A stretch of 64,000 nt of DNA from Nocardiopsis sp. FIRDI 009 (GCF_003386285.1 NZ_QPNC01000024.1:149746-213745), one strand, 5' to 3'. Positions 23,369-31,914 are shown, counted from the stretch's first letter. Made by a program: numbers and translations. The notes: generated by a model from the sequence alone, not told the origin.

Positions 23369-23712
23369 GAGAACCCATTCCCTTCCGTGACCCCGCTGGT
23401 ATTCGGGGCGCCGACAGTGCTTTCTCTGCCCGGTGGGCAATGACATCGTGATGGGCGGGGGCGGAACGCCTCGCGTTCTCCGTTGGCCCGCCTGGATCCA
23501 ATAATCGGCGATTCCGGGGTGGATGTCAGCACCGGAGAGTGGCCTACTCCTGTAATGGCACCAAGTTGCCAGGGGCGGTCCGGGTCCTCCTCGGGCGCGA
23601 AGACCCCTGCTTCACCCCCCTGGCGCCGGGGCGCGGTGCTGCCTATACTTCCCGGCGGAATTTTTAATAAAGTTTCCTGATATTTTCTCGCGCAGCACGG
23701 CTGAGGAGACCT
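23369..23712. promoter_or_regulatory. Divergent promoter gap: repeat peptide and polysaccharide deacetylase
   Basis: A 344-base stretch with no supported gene. The part near 23640-23690 is strikingly AT-rich for this genome (it contains TTTTTAATAAAGTTTCC) and probably holds the deacetylase promoter. The left part contains the promoter of the small peptide and SARP. No dyad operator stood out. Confidence 0.5.
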
Positions 23713-24429
23713 GTGACGAAGAGGACCGGACACCCCCCGGCAGCGGGCCGCCTCATGGCGGTCCTGCTCTCCGTCGGACTCGTCCTGTGCGCCGGGGTCC
23801 CGGCGCACGCGCGTTCCACCGGGGCGGTCAGCCCCGAGATCGTCGACTCGACCCAGCGGGGCGGCGCGGCCGTCGCCCTCACCTTCGACGACGGGCCCCA
23901 TCCGGACCACACCCCCCGACTGCTCGACGTGCTGGACGGGCACGGTGTCAGGGCCGTGTTCTGCGTGATGGGCGACCACGCGCTGCGACACCCCGAACTC
24001 GTCCGCGAGATCGTGGACCGGGGGCACACGCTCTGCAACCACACGATGAGCCACGCCGACGTGAGCGGCTGGTCCCCCGAGCGGATCCGTGAGGAACTGC
24101 TGGCCACCAACGCCGCGATCCACGCGGCGGCGCCCGACGCCCGCGTCCGCTACTTCCGAGCGCCCTACGGCGCCTGGGGTCGCTCGCCGGAGGTGGCGGC
24201 CGAGCTGGGCATGCGGCCCCTCGGCTGGCGGGTGGACGTCGCCGACTGGTCCACCCCCGGAACCGACGTGCTGGTGGACCGGCTCCGGGCGGCCATCACA
24301 CCGACTTCGGTGGTCCTCCTGCACGACGGCGGCGGCGACCGGAGCCAGACCGTCGCCGCCGTGGACCGGCTCGTCCCGGAGATGGAGTCGGCGGGCTGGC
24401 GCTTCACCCGACCCGCCTGGGGCTGGTAG
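23713..24429 (+). CDS. Secreted polysaccharide deacetylase (NodB/CE4)
   Basis: A 238-residue exported carbohydrate esterase that removes N- or O-acetyl groups from peptidoglycan, chitin or xylan. A signal peptide (LMAVLLSVGLVLCAGVPAHA) precedes motif 1 TFDDGPHPDHT (catalytic base and metal Asp), motif 2 HTMSHAD (the HxxxH metal pair), motif 3 RYFRAPYG, motif 4 DVADWS and motif 5 VVLLHDGGG. All NodB motifs are intact. GTG at 23713 follows GAGGAG. It is divergent from the SARP-linked peptide gene; I see no reason to place it in the biosynthetic pathway. Cell-wall remodelling is the likely role. Confidence 0.9.
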   Translation: MTKRTGHPPAAGRLMAVLLSVGLVLCAGVPAHARSTGAVSPEIVDSTQRGGAAVALTFDDGPHPDHTPRLLDVLDGHGVRAVFCVMGDHALRHPELVREIVDRGHTLCNHTMSHADVSGWSPERIREELLATNAAIHAAAPDARVRYFRAPYGAWGRSPEVAAELGMRPLGWRVDVADWSTPGTDVLVDRLRAAITPTSVVLLHDGGGDRSQTVAAVDRLVPEMESAGWRFTRPAWGW

Positions 24430-24453
24430 GTCCCGTCGCGCCGTTCGGGGCCG

Positions 24454-24484
24454 CACCGCCGCCCGGCGATCCCGGACGGCGGTG
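24454..24484. terminator. Bidirectional terminator-like hairpin
   Basis: CACCGCCG at 24454-24461 pairs with CGGCGGTG at 24477-24484 across a 15-base loop. It sits in the 61-base gap between two genes that converge, so it can serve both. Confidence 0.55.
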
Positions 24485-24490
24485 GGGGGA

Positions 24491-25186
24491 TCAACCGGCG
24501 GGCGGGTACCCCTCGTAGTCGTTCCAGGTGGGTTCGGCGGTCATCAGCTCGCGCCAGGTGGGCCACGGCTTCCCCGTGTGCTGGCGGAGGAGCTCCCCCG
24601 GGAAACTGAACGGCGGCGCCTTGTGCGGCTTGGCGAGGGCCTGCCCGACGATCTCGTCGTAGAGCACCGCGGCCGTGTGCAGGCGGGGCAGCGCGGCGTG
24701 CACCCGTGCGACGTACTCCTCGGGGAGCGCGGGACCGCCCGGACCCAGGGGTCCCAGGTCGATCCCCGCACCCGCGCTGACCAGGGCGATCTCCGGGCGT
24801 TTGCGGCACGCCACCTCCGGGTTCAGGTGCAGGGCGACCGCGTCCCAGACGACCTCCACCCGGTCGTCGGACAGGCCCTGGCCGGACAGGAACTCGGCGG
24901 CCAGGTCGGCCCCGTCGACGTGGAAGGGCTGCTCCCGGTCGCCCGCGTGGCTGAGACCGGCGTCGTGCAGCACGCACCCGAGGTAGAGGAGTTCGTCGTC
25001 GTAGTCGTGCCCGGGCCGCAGACCCCGGTGTTCGCCGAGGAAGCGCCCGTACAGGTAGGTGCGCACGCTGTGGTTGAAGACCGCCGGGTGTTCGGCGTCG
25101 CGGGCGAAGCGCGTCGCGCTCAGCGCCAGGTCGGTGTCGGGAAGGCCCAGGTCGTCGTACTCGGGCATGGGGTCGGTCTCTCTCAT
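24491..25186 (-). CDS. HD-domain metal-dependent hydrolase-like protein
   Basis: A 231-residue cytoplasmic protein of the HD superfamily, closest in layout to cyanamide-hydratase-like HD proteins. The ligands are visible as H in AVFNHSVRTYLYG, HD in CVLHDAGLSH, and H in AVALHLNPEVA, followed by SAGAGIDLGPLG. ATG at 25186 is chosen because GGAGG lies eight bases upstream; a GTG at 25237 would overlap the preceding membrane gene. It is third in a run of marR, membrane protein and HD protein on the minus strand. The natural substrate is not known for most relatives. Confidence 0.8.
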   Translation of the reverse strand: MRETDPMPEYDDLGLPDTDLALSATRFARDAEHPAVFNHSVRTYLYGRFLGEHRGLRPGHDYDDELLYLGCVLHDAGLSHAGDREQPFHVDGADLAAEFLSGQGLSDDRVEVVWDAVALHLNPEVACRKRPEIALVSAGAGIDLGPLGPGGPALPEEYVARVHAALPRLHTAAVLYDEIVGQALAKPHKAPPFSFPGELLRQHTGKPWPTWRELMTAEPTWNDYEGYPPAG

Positions 25187-25223
25187 GGGGTCGGCCTCCG
25201 TGGGTTCGCGGACGGGGCGGGGG

Positions 25224-25709
25224 TCAGCCGTGGTCACCGGGGCGGATGATCATGAGCACGACGACGACCGCCCACAGGAGGTTGAAGCAGCCGGTGATCA
25301 TCGAGAGCGCGCTCAGCGCCCTCGTGTCGCCCGGCTCCGCCAGGGCCCGCCGCTGGCGCGGGTAGATCTGCCAGGCCAGCAGGAGGCCCGCGGCGGCGGT
25401 GAGGGCCATGGAGACGTTGACCCAGATCTCGCCCATCCGCCCCTGGGCGACGGCCAGGGCGACCCCGGCCGCGGGAACGATGAGGCCGAGCATCGAGTAG
25501 ACCCGGGTGATCCGGTGCAGGGACAGGGCCACCCGGCGGCTCCGCCCGTCCTCGGAGGCGGTGGTGGCGCCGGAGGTTCCCGAGGTGGCGGGCGCGGACA
25601 CCGGTTCGGCCACGGGCGCGTACCGCGGGAACAGGCTCGTGGCGACGGCGGCTCCCCCGACGAACACGATGCTCGCCAGGACGTGGAGCGACAGCAGGAC
25701 GTTCTCCAT
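25224..25709 (-). CDS. Small four-helix membrane protein
   Basis: A 161-residue integral membrane protein with four hydrophobic segments: LLSLHVLASIVFVGGAAVA, YSMLGLIVPAAGVALAV, VSMALTAAAGLLLAWQIY and ITGCFNLLWAVVVVLMII. The layout of helices and the histidine in the first segment resemble the DUF2269-like/copper-resistance-D-like family, but I cannot name it securely. A loop after helix 1 is Ser/Thr/Ala-rich. GGGAGAA precedes ATG 25709. Two matching dyads upstream suggest direct repression, probably by the MarR protein encoded just before it. Confidence 0.68.
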   Translation of the reverse strand: MENVLLSLHVLASIVFVGGAAVATSLFPRYAPVAEPVSAPATSGTSGATTASEDGRSRRVALSLHRITRVYSMLGLIVPAAGVALAVAQGRMGEIWVNVSMALTAAAGLLLAWQIYPRQRRALAEPGDTRALSALSMITGCFNLLWAVVVVLMIIRPGDHG

Positions 25710-25726
25710 CGGCTTCTCCCTTCAAC

Positions 25727-25771
25727 CTTCAGAGTGCCTGAAGCCTACCCCGAGCTTCAATTAGGCTGAAG
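25727..25771. promoter_or_regulatory. Two tandem CTTCA-N7-TGAAG operators
   Basis: Two 17-base dyads, CTTCAGAGTGCCTGAAG at 25727-25743 and CTTCAATTAGGCTGAAG at 25755-25771, share CTTCA-N7-TGAAG with centres 28 bases apart. They occupy the promoter of the membrane protein gene, between it and the marR gene. Dyads of this size suit a MarR-family dimer. The neighbouring MarR protein is the obvious candidate. Confidence 0.65.
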
Positions 25772-25820
25772 GTAGGGGTGGGAAAGGGCCCCGGACCATG
25801 CCGTGCCAGCGGTGACCGGG

Positions 25821-26261
25821 TCAGTCGCCCCCGGCGAACGCCCTCCGGATGGTGCGCGCGATCTCCTGGTGGACCGGGTCCGCCTCCGGTCCGAACATCC
25901 GCTCGTCCACGCCGACGATCACCTCGTGCGCCCGGCCGAGCAGAGCCGCCCCCTCCGACGTCAACTCGATCTCCGACGCGGACCCGGCGCGGGCGGTGAG
26001 GTCGCGCACCAGCCCGGCGGACTGGAGCGCCCTGATCCCGGTGTGCACGCTCTGCACCGTGACCCCGCCCATCCGGGCGAGCTCGCTGAACGACGCCCCC
26101 GGCAGGCTGGCGACGTGACCCAGCAGCGCGAGCCGCGCGACGGTCAGGTCCAGCGGCGCGAGCGCGGTGTTGAGTTCGGCCTCGACGCGGCGCGCCAGCG
26201 TCAGCACGATGATGGAGGGGCTCGTCACCGGCGGTTCGGGGCGGGTGTTGTCGGTGCTCAC
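25821..26261 (-). CDS. MarR-family transcriptional regulator
   Basis: A 146-residue winged-helix protein. LTVARLALLGHVASLPGAS and FSELARMGGVTVQSVHTGIR form helices 3 and 4 with the recognition helix, and the wing is TARAGSASEIELTSEGAALL. GTG at 26261 is used because GGGGGAG lies nine bases upstream; a start at 26300 is possible but adds a glycine-rich leader. It lies 111 bases upstream of the membrane protein gene on the same strand, and the gap carries two matched 17-base dyads that it probably binds. The ligand is unknown. Confidence 0.83.
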   Translation of the reverse strand: MSTDNTRPEPPVTSPSIIVLTLARRVEAELNTALAPLDLTVARLALLGHVASLPGASFSELARMGGVTVQSVHTGIRALQSAGLVRDLTARAGSASEIELTSEGAALLGRAHEVIVGVDERMFGPEADPVHQEIARTIRRAFAGGD

Positions 26262-26462
26262 CGTCCCAGTCTCCCCCACGGCGGACACCCCTCCCCCCAC
26301 CGCGACCGGTACGGGACCCCGGTCCGGAGGTGTCGGCCGGTCGATCCGTCGACTCCCCGACCAATCATCATGTCGACACGGTCCGCGAACCCGACGCCCC
26401 CGTTCTCACCCGACTCCAACCTTGGCTCGGATCCCGCCTCCCACCTGGGCCCCGTCCGGCGC

Positions 26463-26482
26463 TCCCAGGAAAATCCCAGGAA
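26463..26482. promoter_or_regulatory. Direct repeat TCCCAGGAA x2, 11-bp spacing
   Basis: TCCCAGGAA occurs at 26463-26471 and 26474-26482, start-to-start spacing 11 bases (one helical turn), upstream of the decayed VTC operon. One-turn direct repeats are typical of response regulators and SARP-like activators. Likely the former control site of that operon. Confidence 0.4.
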
Positions 26483-26552
26483 GTTCTCCCCCTGTCACAC
26501 ACATGTCGACTTGTGTCCCTCTCGACGTCACCACGAGAGGAGGGCATCCGAC

Positions 26553-27466
26553 GTGCGACCACCACGAGCCCCGAGGGGCCCGACCCCGACACCGGTCACC
26601 GGCTGCGGACGCCGAGCACCCTGCACGCGTTCAACCGGTACGAACCCAAGTACCTGGTCCCCGTGTCCCGGGTGGCCGACGTGCGCGCCGAGCTCACCGC
26701 CCGCATGCGCCCCGACCGCCACGGCGGCGGCTCGGGGTACGGCGTCTGGAGCGTCTACCACGACACCCGGCCGCTGCGCTTCTACCACGAGAAGATCGAG
26801 GGACTCCGGTTCCGCCGCAAGCTGCGTGTCCGCCGCTACGGCGAGGTCGGCGCGGCCCCGGAGGACACGCCCGTGTCGGTGGAGATCAAACAGAGGGCAA
26901 CCGGGTCACCCAGAAACGCCGGGTGCTCCTCCCCTACGACCTGGCGAGGGACCTGTGCGACCGGCGCGTCCGGGTCGAGCACACCGGCGCCGACCAGCCC
27001 TTCGTCGACGAGGTCCTCGACCTGGTCCACCGGCTCGACCTGCGCCCCACCGCGATGACCGGATACCGCCGCGAGCCCTACGTCGGCACCGGCGCCGACC
27101 TCGGCCTGCGCGTGACCCTGGACCACCGCGTCCGCGGCCGCGACCGCGACTTCGACCTGCGCGCGGAGGCGGAGAGCCGCTACATCGTCGACCCCCACCT
27201 CGTGGTGATGGAGGTCAAGGCCGACGAGCGCGCGCCCTACTGGGTGACCGACATGGCCGCGCGGCTCGGCCTCCAGGTCGAACGGATCTCCAAGTACTGC
27301 CAGAGCGTGGAGGCGTTCGGGATGGCTCCGCGCTCGATCTTCCACGTCCCGGAGGGCGACGGGGCCGAGCACGGTCCCGTCGCCGCCCGGCACGGGTCCG
27401 TCCACGACGGCGAGCGCGCCCTCCACACCCCCACTCCTGACCGCACCGACCCCGGGAGCACACACC
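26553..27466 (+). pseudogene. VTC-domain (CYTH-superfamily, polyphosphate polymerase-like) protein, frameshifted
   Basis: The 5' part, in the frame containing FNRYEPKYLVPVSRV and RFRRKLRVRRYGEV, runs to VEIKQR near 26892. The homology then continues one frame over with NRVTQKRRVLLPYDLARDLC, LRVTLDHRVRGRDRDFD, VVMEVKADERAPYW and ISKYCQSVEAFG. A single missing G in the run at about 26893-26895 explains the switch. The GTG at 26553 has an excellent upstream GAGAGGAGGG but is out of frame with the domain, so a second small indel near the start is likely. The second frame has no stop before the next gene. VTC domains bind polyphosphate or related anions through basic tunnels. Confidence 0.75.
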
Positions 27467-27901
27467 ATGAACCTCGACTTCGGCATCACCGACCTGTCCG
27501 GTACGTTCAGCGTCACGGACGTGGTCCTCGCACTCTCGCTGGCCTTCGTGACCAGCCTCGTGGTGGCCTGGACCTACCGCTCCACGCACCGCACCATCTC
27601 CTACAGCCAGGGCTACGTCCACACCCTGGTCATCCTGGGCATGATCATCGCCCTGATCATGCTGGTGGTCGGCTCCAACATCGCCCGCGCGTTCGCTCTG
27701 GTCGGGGCGTTGTACGCGTCCGCCAGCACTGGAGGGCCGTCACGGCCGTGCTCGTGGCCCTGGCCGTCCTCGTCCTGGCCTTCGGCGGGGCGAGGGTCCG
27801 TCCCTACGTCACGTCCGAGCTGGTCTCGGCGGACACCGTCACCGACGACATCGAGGGCACCGGGGACCTGTTCGACGGCGGGGAGCACAGCATCGAGGTG
27901 A
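27467..27901 (+). pseudogene. DUF4956 membrane protein, truncated and joined out of frame to cotH
   Basis: From ATG 27467 the first 85 or so residues are a normal DUF4956 protein: FSVTDVVLALSLAFVTSLVV, YSQGYVHTLVILGMIIALIM and VVGSNIARAFALVGAL. The family continues after this point with a conserved SIVRFR-type motif and further helices, but here the sequence changes at about 27712 into out-of-frame cotH DNA (TGGPSRPCSWPWPSS) and stops at 27901. The second half of the gene is therefore deleted. DUF4956 proteins usually sit between VTC and CotH genes, as here. Confidence 0.75.
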
Positions 27902-28449
27902 CCTTCGACGAGACCGAGTACGAGGAGATGACGGAGACCTTCCGGGAGGAGGGGGAGAAGGAGTGCATCCGGGCGGACGTCGTCATCGACGGGACCACGG
28001 TCACCGACATCGGACTCCGGCTCAAGGGCAACTCGACCCTCATGAGCCTGCGTCGGGACGATGGCCGGGACGGGGCGGAGGCGGACACGGCGACGGCCGG
28101 GGGAGCGCGGCCGCCCGGCGGCGGGCAGACGCCCGAGGGGATGGAGACCCCCGAGGGGGCGGGGCCGCCCGGGGGGATGGAGCTGCCCGGGGGAACGGAG
28201 ACGCCCGGTGGCACGGGCGGCCGTGGAAGCGGTGAACTCAAGGAGCGGTTCCTGGCCGACGCCGACTTCGAGGCGCTCTACCAGCGGGCCTACGCGGAGC
28301 TGTACGAGGACCTGATCGCGAACGGCACCGCCGACGCGCTGTTGGAGGACATCGTGGCCAGGGCCGAGGCCGCGGGCGACGAGGGCGCGGTCGAGGAGGG
28401 CGAGCGGCTGGTGGAGTCGATCGCCGCCGTCCCGGAGACCGGGGGCTGA
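27712..28449 (+). pseudogene. CotH-like kinase, lacking its start and catalytic core
   Basis: The frame reads RVRQHWRAVTAVLVALAVLV (membrane anchor), then IEVTFDETEYEEMTETF and IGLRLKGNSTLMSLR, which are the N-terminal CotH blocks. It jumps through a Gly/Pro-rich linker (about residues 125-170) straight to LKERFLADADFEALYQRAY, the C-terminal block. Roughly 250-300 residues holding the kinase active site are absent, and there is no start codon because the 5' end was lost in the deletion that cut DUF4956. The stop at 28447 is intact. It cannot be an active protein kinase. Confidence 0.75.
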
Positions 28450-28548
28450 CGCTCCCGTCCGCCGGAACCGGTGCACCGCTGACCGTCACCCGACGCTCTG
28501 AACAGGGCGTTCTCCCGCGTGGTGGCGCTGCGGACCCGAAACCTCACC

Positions 28549-28560
28549 GACCGTTCGGTC
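28549..28560. promoter_or_regulatory. Perfect dyad GACCG-TT-CGGTC upstream of the MHS symporter
   Basis: A 12-base palindrome resembling the core of TetR-type sites such as the one found before paaZ at 39723-39744. It lies about 160 bases upstream of the symporter start and could control it. Confidence 0.4.
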
Positions 28561-28718
28561 AGCTCATGTCCTGTGAACTGCGAAAAAGCGCACCCCGGTC
28601 AAAAAGTGGATTGAGTCACATGGGAGGGTGTCCTCGGACTCGTTCGGCCCCCGGTCGCGGGTCCGGCAGCCAGACCCGGCTCCGCGCGGGCCGGTTGAGA
28701 GCGAACGGAGTACCCCCA

Positions 28719-30077
28719 ATGGCATCTTCCGACCCCCAGGTCGCCCCAGCGGGCTTCGCCACAGAACAGCGGGAGAGACGCCGCGTCCTCGCCGGGACGA
28801 TGGTCGGCACCACCATCGAGTGGTACGACTTCTTCATCTACGCGCAGGCGGCAGGGATCGTCCTCGCGCCCCTGTTCCTCACGCCGCTGTCCGAGGCCAG
28901 CCCCGGAACCGCGCAGGTCCTGTCCTTCGCCACCATCGGCATCTCGTTCCTCTTCCGTCCCCTGGGGGCCGTCGTCGCGGGGTTCCTCGGCGACCGGCTC
29001 GGCCGGAAACGGGTCCTCGTCGGCACCCTGGTGATGATGGGCCTGTCCACCTGCCTCATCGGCGTACTGCCCACCTACGCGCAGATCGGTGTGACCGCCC
29101 CCGTCCTGCTCATCACCCTGCGCGTGCTCCAGGGGTTCTCCGCGGGCGGTGAGTGGGGCGGCGCCGCGCTGATGTCGGTCGAGCACGCACCGGTCACCAG
29201 GCGCGGCCTCTTCGGCGCCTACCCGCAGATCGGCGTCCCCTGCGGCATGATCCTCGCGACCTTCGTCGTCTGGGTGATCACCGCGGCGATCGGCGCCGAC
29301 GCCTTCGTCGAGTGGGGCTGGCGCGTCCCCTTCCTCCTGTCCTTCCTGCTCATCATCGTCGGCCACCTGATCCGCAAGTCCGTCGAGGAGTCCCCCGTCT
29401 TCCGGTCGATGCGGGAGCTCAGCGCCACCGCGGCCACCCCGCTGCGCCGGCTCTTCCGGGACAACACCCGCGAGGTGGTCCTGTCCGCCCTGATCTTCCT
29501 GGCCAACAACGCGGCCGGGTACCTGGTCATCGCCTTCATCGCCACCTACGCGTCCCGCCCCGAGTCGGAGCTCGGCCTGGGGATGGACCGCGGCCCCGTG
29601 CTGCTGGCGACCGTGGTCGCGTCGTTCGGCTGGCTGGTGTCCACGCTGTACGGCGGATGGCTCAGCGACCGGATCGGCCGCGTGCGCACCTTCCAGATCG
29701 GCTACGCCATGCTGGCGGCCTGGTCGGTGCCGATGTGGCTGCTCATCGACACGCGGAGCATCGTCGCCTACGCGGTCGCGGTCTTCGTTTTCACCCTCGG
29801 CATGGGCCTGAGCTACGGGCCGCAGGCGGCGCTGTACGCGGAGATGTTCCCCGCCGCGATCCGCTACTCGGGTGTCTCGATCGGCTACGCGGTGGGCGCG
29901 ATCATCGGCGGGGCGTTCGCCCCGATGATCGCGGAGCTGCTGCTGGAGCGGTTCCACGCCTCGTGGACGATCGGCGCCTACATCGTGGTGGCCTCGGTGG
30001 TCTCCTTCGTCGCGGTGTCCCTCGTCAAGGAGCCGAAGGGCGTCGACCTGCACGTGGGTGACCACGCGTCGGCGTGA
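28719..30077 (+). CDS. MFS transporter, metabolite:H+ symporter (MHS) family
   Basis: A 452-residue inner-membrane symporter with twelve predicted helices. The start of helix 1 is GTTIEWYDFFIYAQA, the MHS signature (IEWYDF) of ShiA, ProP, KgtP and CitA relatives. LGDRLGRKRVL is the MFS loop 2-3 motif, and its second-half copy is LSDRIGRVRTF. These proteins take up organic acids, shikimate, proline/betaine or aromatic acids. ATG at 28719 has ACGGAG eight bases upstream, and a cytoplasmic N-terminus of about 25 residues precedes helix 1. No metabolic partner is adjacent. Confidence 0.88.
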   Translation: MASSDPQVAPAGFATEQRERRRVLAGTMVGTTIEWYDFFIYAQAAGIVLAPLFLTPLSEASPGTAQVLSFATIGISFLFRPLGAVVAGFLGDRLGRKRVLVGTLVMMGLSTCLIGVLPTYAQIGVTAPVLLITLRVLQGFSAGGEWGGAALMSVEHAPVTRRGLFGAYPQIGVPCGMILATFVVWVITAAIGADAFVEWGWRVPFLLSFLLIIVGHLIRKSVEESPVFRSMRELSATAATPLRRLFRDNTREVVLSALIFLANNAAGYLVIAFIATYASRPESELGLGMDRGPVLLATVVASFGWLVSTLYGGWLSDRIGRVRTFQIGYAMLAAWSVPMWLLIDTRSIVAYAVAVFVFTLGMGLSYGPQAALYAEMFPAAIRYSGVSIGYAVGAIIGGAFAPMIAELLLERFHASWTIGAYIVVASVVSFVAVSLVKEPKGVDLHVGDHASA

Positions 30078-30234
30078 GGCCGACCACCGTCCCTCGGCGG
30101 GCGGGGGTGCGGGGCGGTGGTCGCCGGACGGCCGCCGCCCCGTCGTCATGTCGACAGGTCGCCCTGTCGTTCCGTCGTCGTATCGTGTCCTCGCCATGTC
30201 CGCCGGGGGTCGGAACAGGCGTTCGACGCCCGCT

Positions 30235-30248
30235 GTTTCACGTGAAAC
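30235..30248. other. parS: parS chromosome-partitioning site
   Basis: GTTTCACGTGAAAC is the exact 14-base palindrome bound by chromosomal ParB in streptomycetes and related actinomycetes; with flanks it is TGTTTCACGTGAAACC, one base from the classical 16-base consensus. It is intergenic, between the symporter and the next gene. parS sites cluster around oriC, so the window is probably origin-proximal. Confidence 0.88.
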
Positions 30249-30282
30249 CGGAGCCCGCCGAGCTCCCGCACGGAGAGGACCG

Positions 30283-31914
30283 ATGATGCGGTTCCACCGG
30301 CCCGGACTGCCGTCCGACCTGCCGCCCCCGGCCGACCTCTGGGCCAGGGTCGGGGCGCTCGCGGTGGTGTGCGCGGGCGGCGCCGACGAGCCGAGGGGGT
30401 GCGAGGCGGTGGACGGCGCCCTGGTGGTCGACCGCCGGGGCGACGGGTTCCGGCTGGCCCTGGTCGAGGGCGGACGGGCCGTGCTGGCCGGAAACGACCA
30501 CGAGAGCTCTCCCGCGGGCGGGCGCCGACGCCCCGTGGACCCGTTCGAGGGCGCCCCCGACTGGCTTCCGTGGGACTGGTTGGGCCGCGAGCGGCCGACC
30601 GGAGCGGATTTCGTCTACTGGTGGGACGGGGAGTGGTCGCGGGTGGCCTACCCCGACGACTGGGACGACGACGGGCTGGCGGGCGCCGTCGGCCGACTCG
30701 CCGACCACGAGGCCGCCGTCGAGGAGATCACCGACCTGGTCGACGACCTCTCCGACGGGCGGACCGACCGTGACGCGGTCCGCGACCTCGTACGGCGGGC
30801 CGCGACGCGGACGGTGGACGCCGCGACCGTGGCCGCCGTGCTCGCGGCGGTGGACGGCGCCGATCCGGGCCGAGCCCTGGACGCCGCCCGGTTCCTGGGG
30901 CTGACCGGAGACGAGGCCCCCGAACTCCCCGCCGGTCGGGGCGGCCCCGCCTCGGGCGGGATCGCGCCGATCGGGACGGACGAGTGGGGGCTGCTCGTCG
31001 GCGACGCCATGCGCTCGGGAGGGGAGCGGCCCCGGCCCGCACCCGACCCCGCCGCGGCCGCCGCCCTCGTCGACCGGATCCGCGACCGGGTGCTGGACGG
31101 GGACGACACGTGCGTGCTCGTGTTCGGCGCCCTCGGCCCCTGGACCCTGGTGCGGGAGGGCGGCAAAGGGGTGCCCGCGCTCTCCGGCGTCCCGGAGCTG
31201 CTGCTGCGGCTTCGGGAGGAGGAGGCCGATCCGGACCACGGTCGGTGGCTGTTCCTCCGGGCGACCGTCACCCGCGACGGCGCGCGCCTGGAGCGCGTCC
31301 ACGACCACTGGCCCGCCTGGGGTGTCGGAGACCCCACGGGGATGGTCGCGGACCTGTGCGGGCTGCGCGCGGAGATGGCGGCGCGTTCGCCCGCCTGGCG
31401 TCCCGACTGGGCCGACCTGCTGGACGGCCGGGCGCTCCTGCCACTCCCGTGGCCCGGCCCGCCCGGGCGGCCCAGCGTCCCGCCCCTCCGGGTGGGGCCG
31501 GGCGAACGCGCGGCGCTCATCGACGACGTCGCCACCCTCCTGCGCGGGGCCGTGGAGGAGGAGTGGACACGCCTCACCCTCACCTACCGGGCCCTGGTCG
31601 GCTACGCGGGCGGGACGCTGACGGTGACCGGGCCGGAGGGGGAGCACCGGACCGGCCCGCCGCCCCGGCTGCGTCCGGCGATGGCCGCCCTGCGGTCGGC
31701 CTCCCACGTGCCGGGGCGGGGCACCTGGTTCCGGGCGGAACTCGTGCTGGAGCGCTCCTCGGGATGGCGGATCACCTACGACCGCGACGGTGAGCCGGAC
31801 TTCGCCCTCCCGCCGCCGGCCTTCAGCTACGCGCTGGACGCGCGGTACTTCCCCAGGGATCCGGTGCACACGCCGCCCTGGCTGGGCGAACGCCTACGCG
31901 CCGCCCGGGGCTGA
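30283..31914 (+). CDS. Large hypothetical protein with a C-terminal YezG/DUF600-like immunity domain
   Basis: A 543-residue cytoplasmic protein that I do not recognise as a whole. The last 140 residues (from LIDDVATLLRGAVEEEW through TWFRAELVLERSSGWRITY to YFPRDPVHTPPWLGERL) match the layout of YezG/DUF600 immunity proteins of polymorphic toxin systems, including the terminal FPR...PWL block. The central part, around VFGALGPWTLVREGGKGVP, looks like a second degenerate copy of the same fold. GGAGAGG precedes ATG 30283. No matching toxin is next to it, so it may be an orphan immunity protein or a multi-domain antitoxin. Confidence 0.6.
   Translation: MMRFHRPGLPSDLPPPADLWARVGALAVVCAGGADEPRGCEAVDGALVVDRRGDGFRLALVEGGRAVLAGNDHESSPAGGRRRPVDPFEGAPDWLPWDWLGRERPTGADFVYWWDGEWSRVAYPDDWDDDGLAGAVGRLADHEAAVEEITDLVDDLSDGRTDRDAVRDLVRRAATRTVDAATVAAVLAAVDGADPGRALDAARFLGLTGDEAPELPAGRGGPASGGIAPIGTDEWGLLVGDAMRSGGERPRPAPDPAAAAALVDRIRDRVLDGDDTCVLVFGALGPWTLVREGGKGVPALSGVPELLLRLREEEADPDHGRWLFLRATVTRDGARLERVHDHWPAWGVGDPTGMVADLCGLRAEMAARSPAWRPDWADLLDGRALLPLPWPGPPGRPSVPPLRVGPGERAALIDDVATLLRGAVEEEWTRLTLTYRALVGYAGGTLTVTGPEGEHRTGPPPRLRPAMAALRSASHVPGRGTWFRAELVLERSSGWRITYDRDGEPDFALPPPAFSYALDARYFPRDPVHTPPWLGERLRAARG

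Noticed and set aside
23365..24456. Long open frame antisense to the polysaccharide deacetylase
   Set aside because: High-GC antisense shadow: composition dominated by Gly, Arg, Val and His, no start with a ribosome binding site, while the opposite strand has all NodB motifs.
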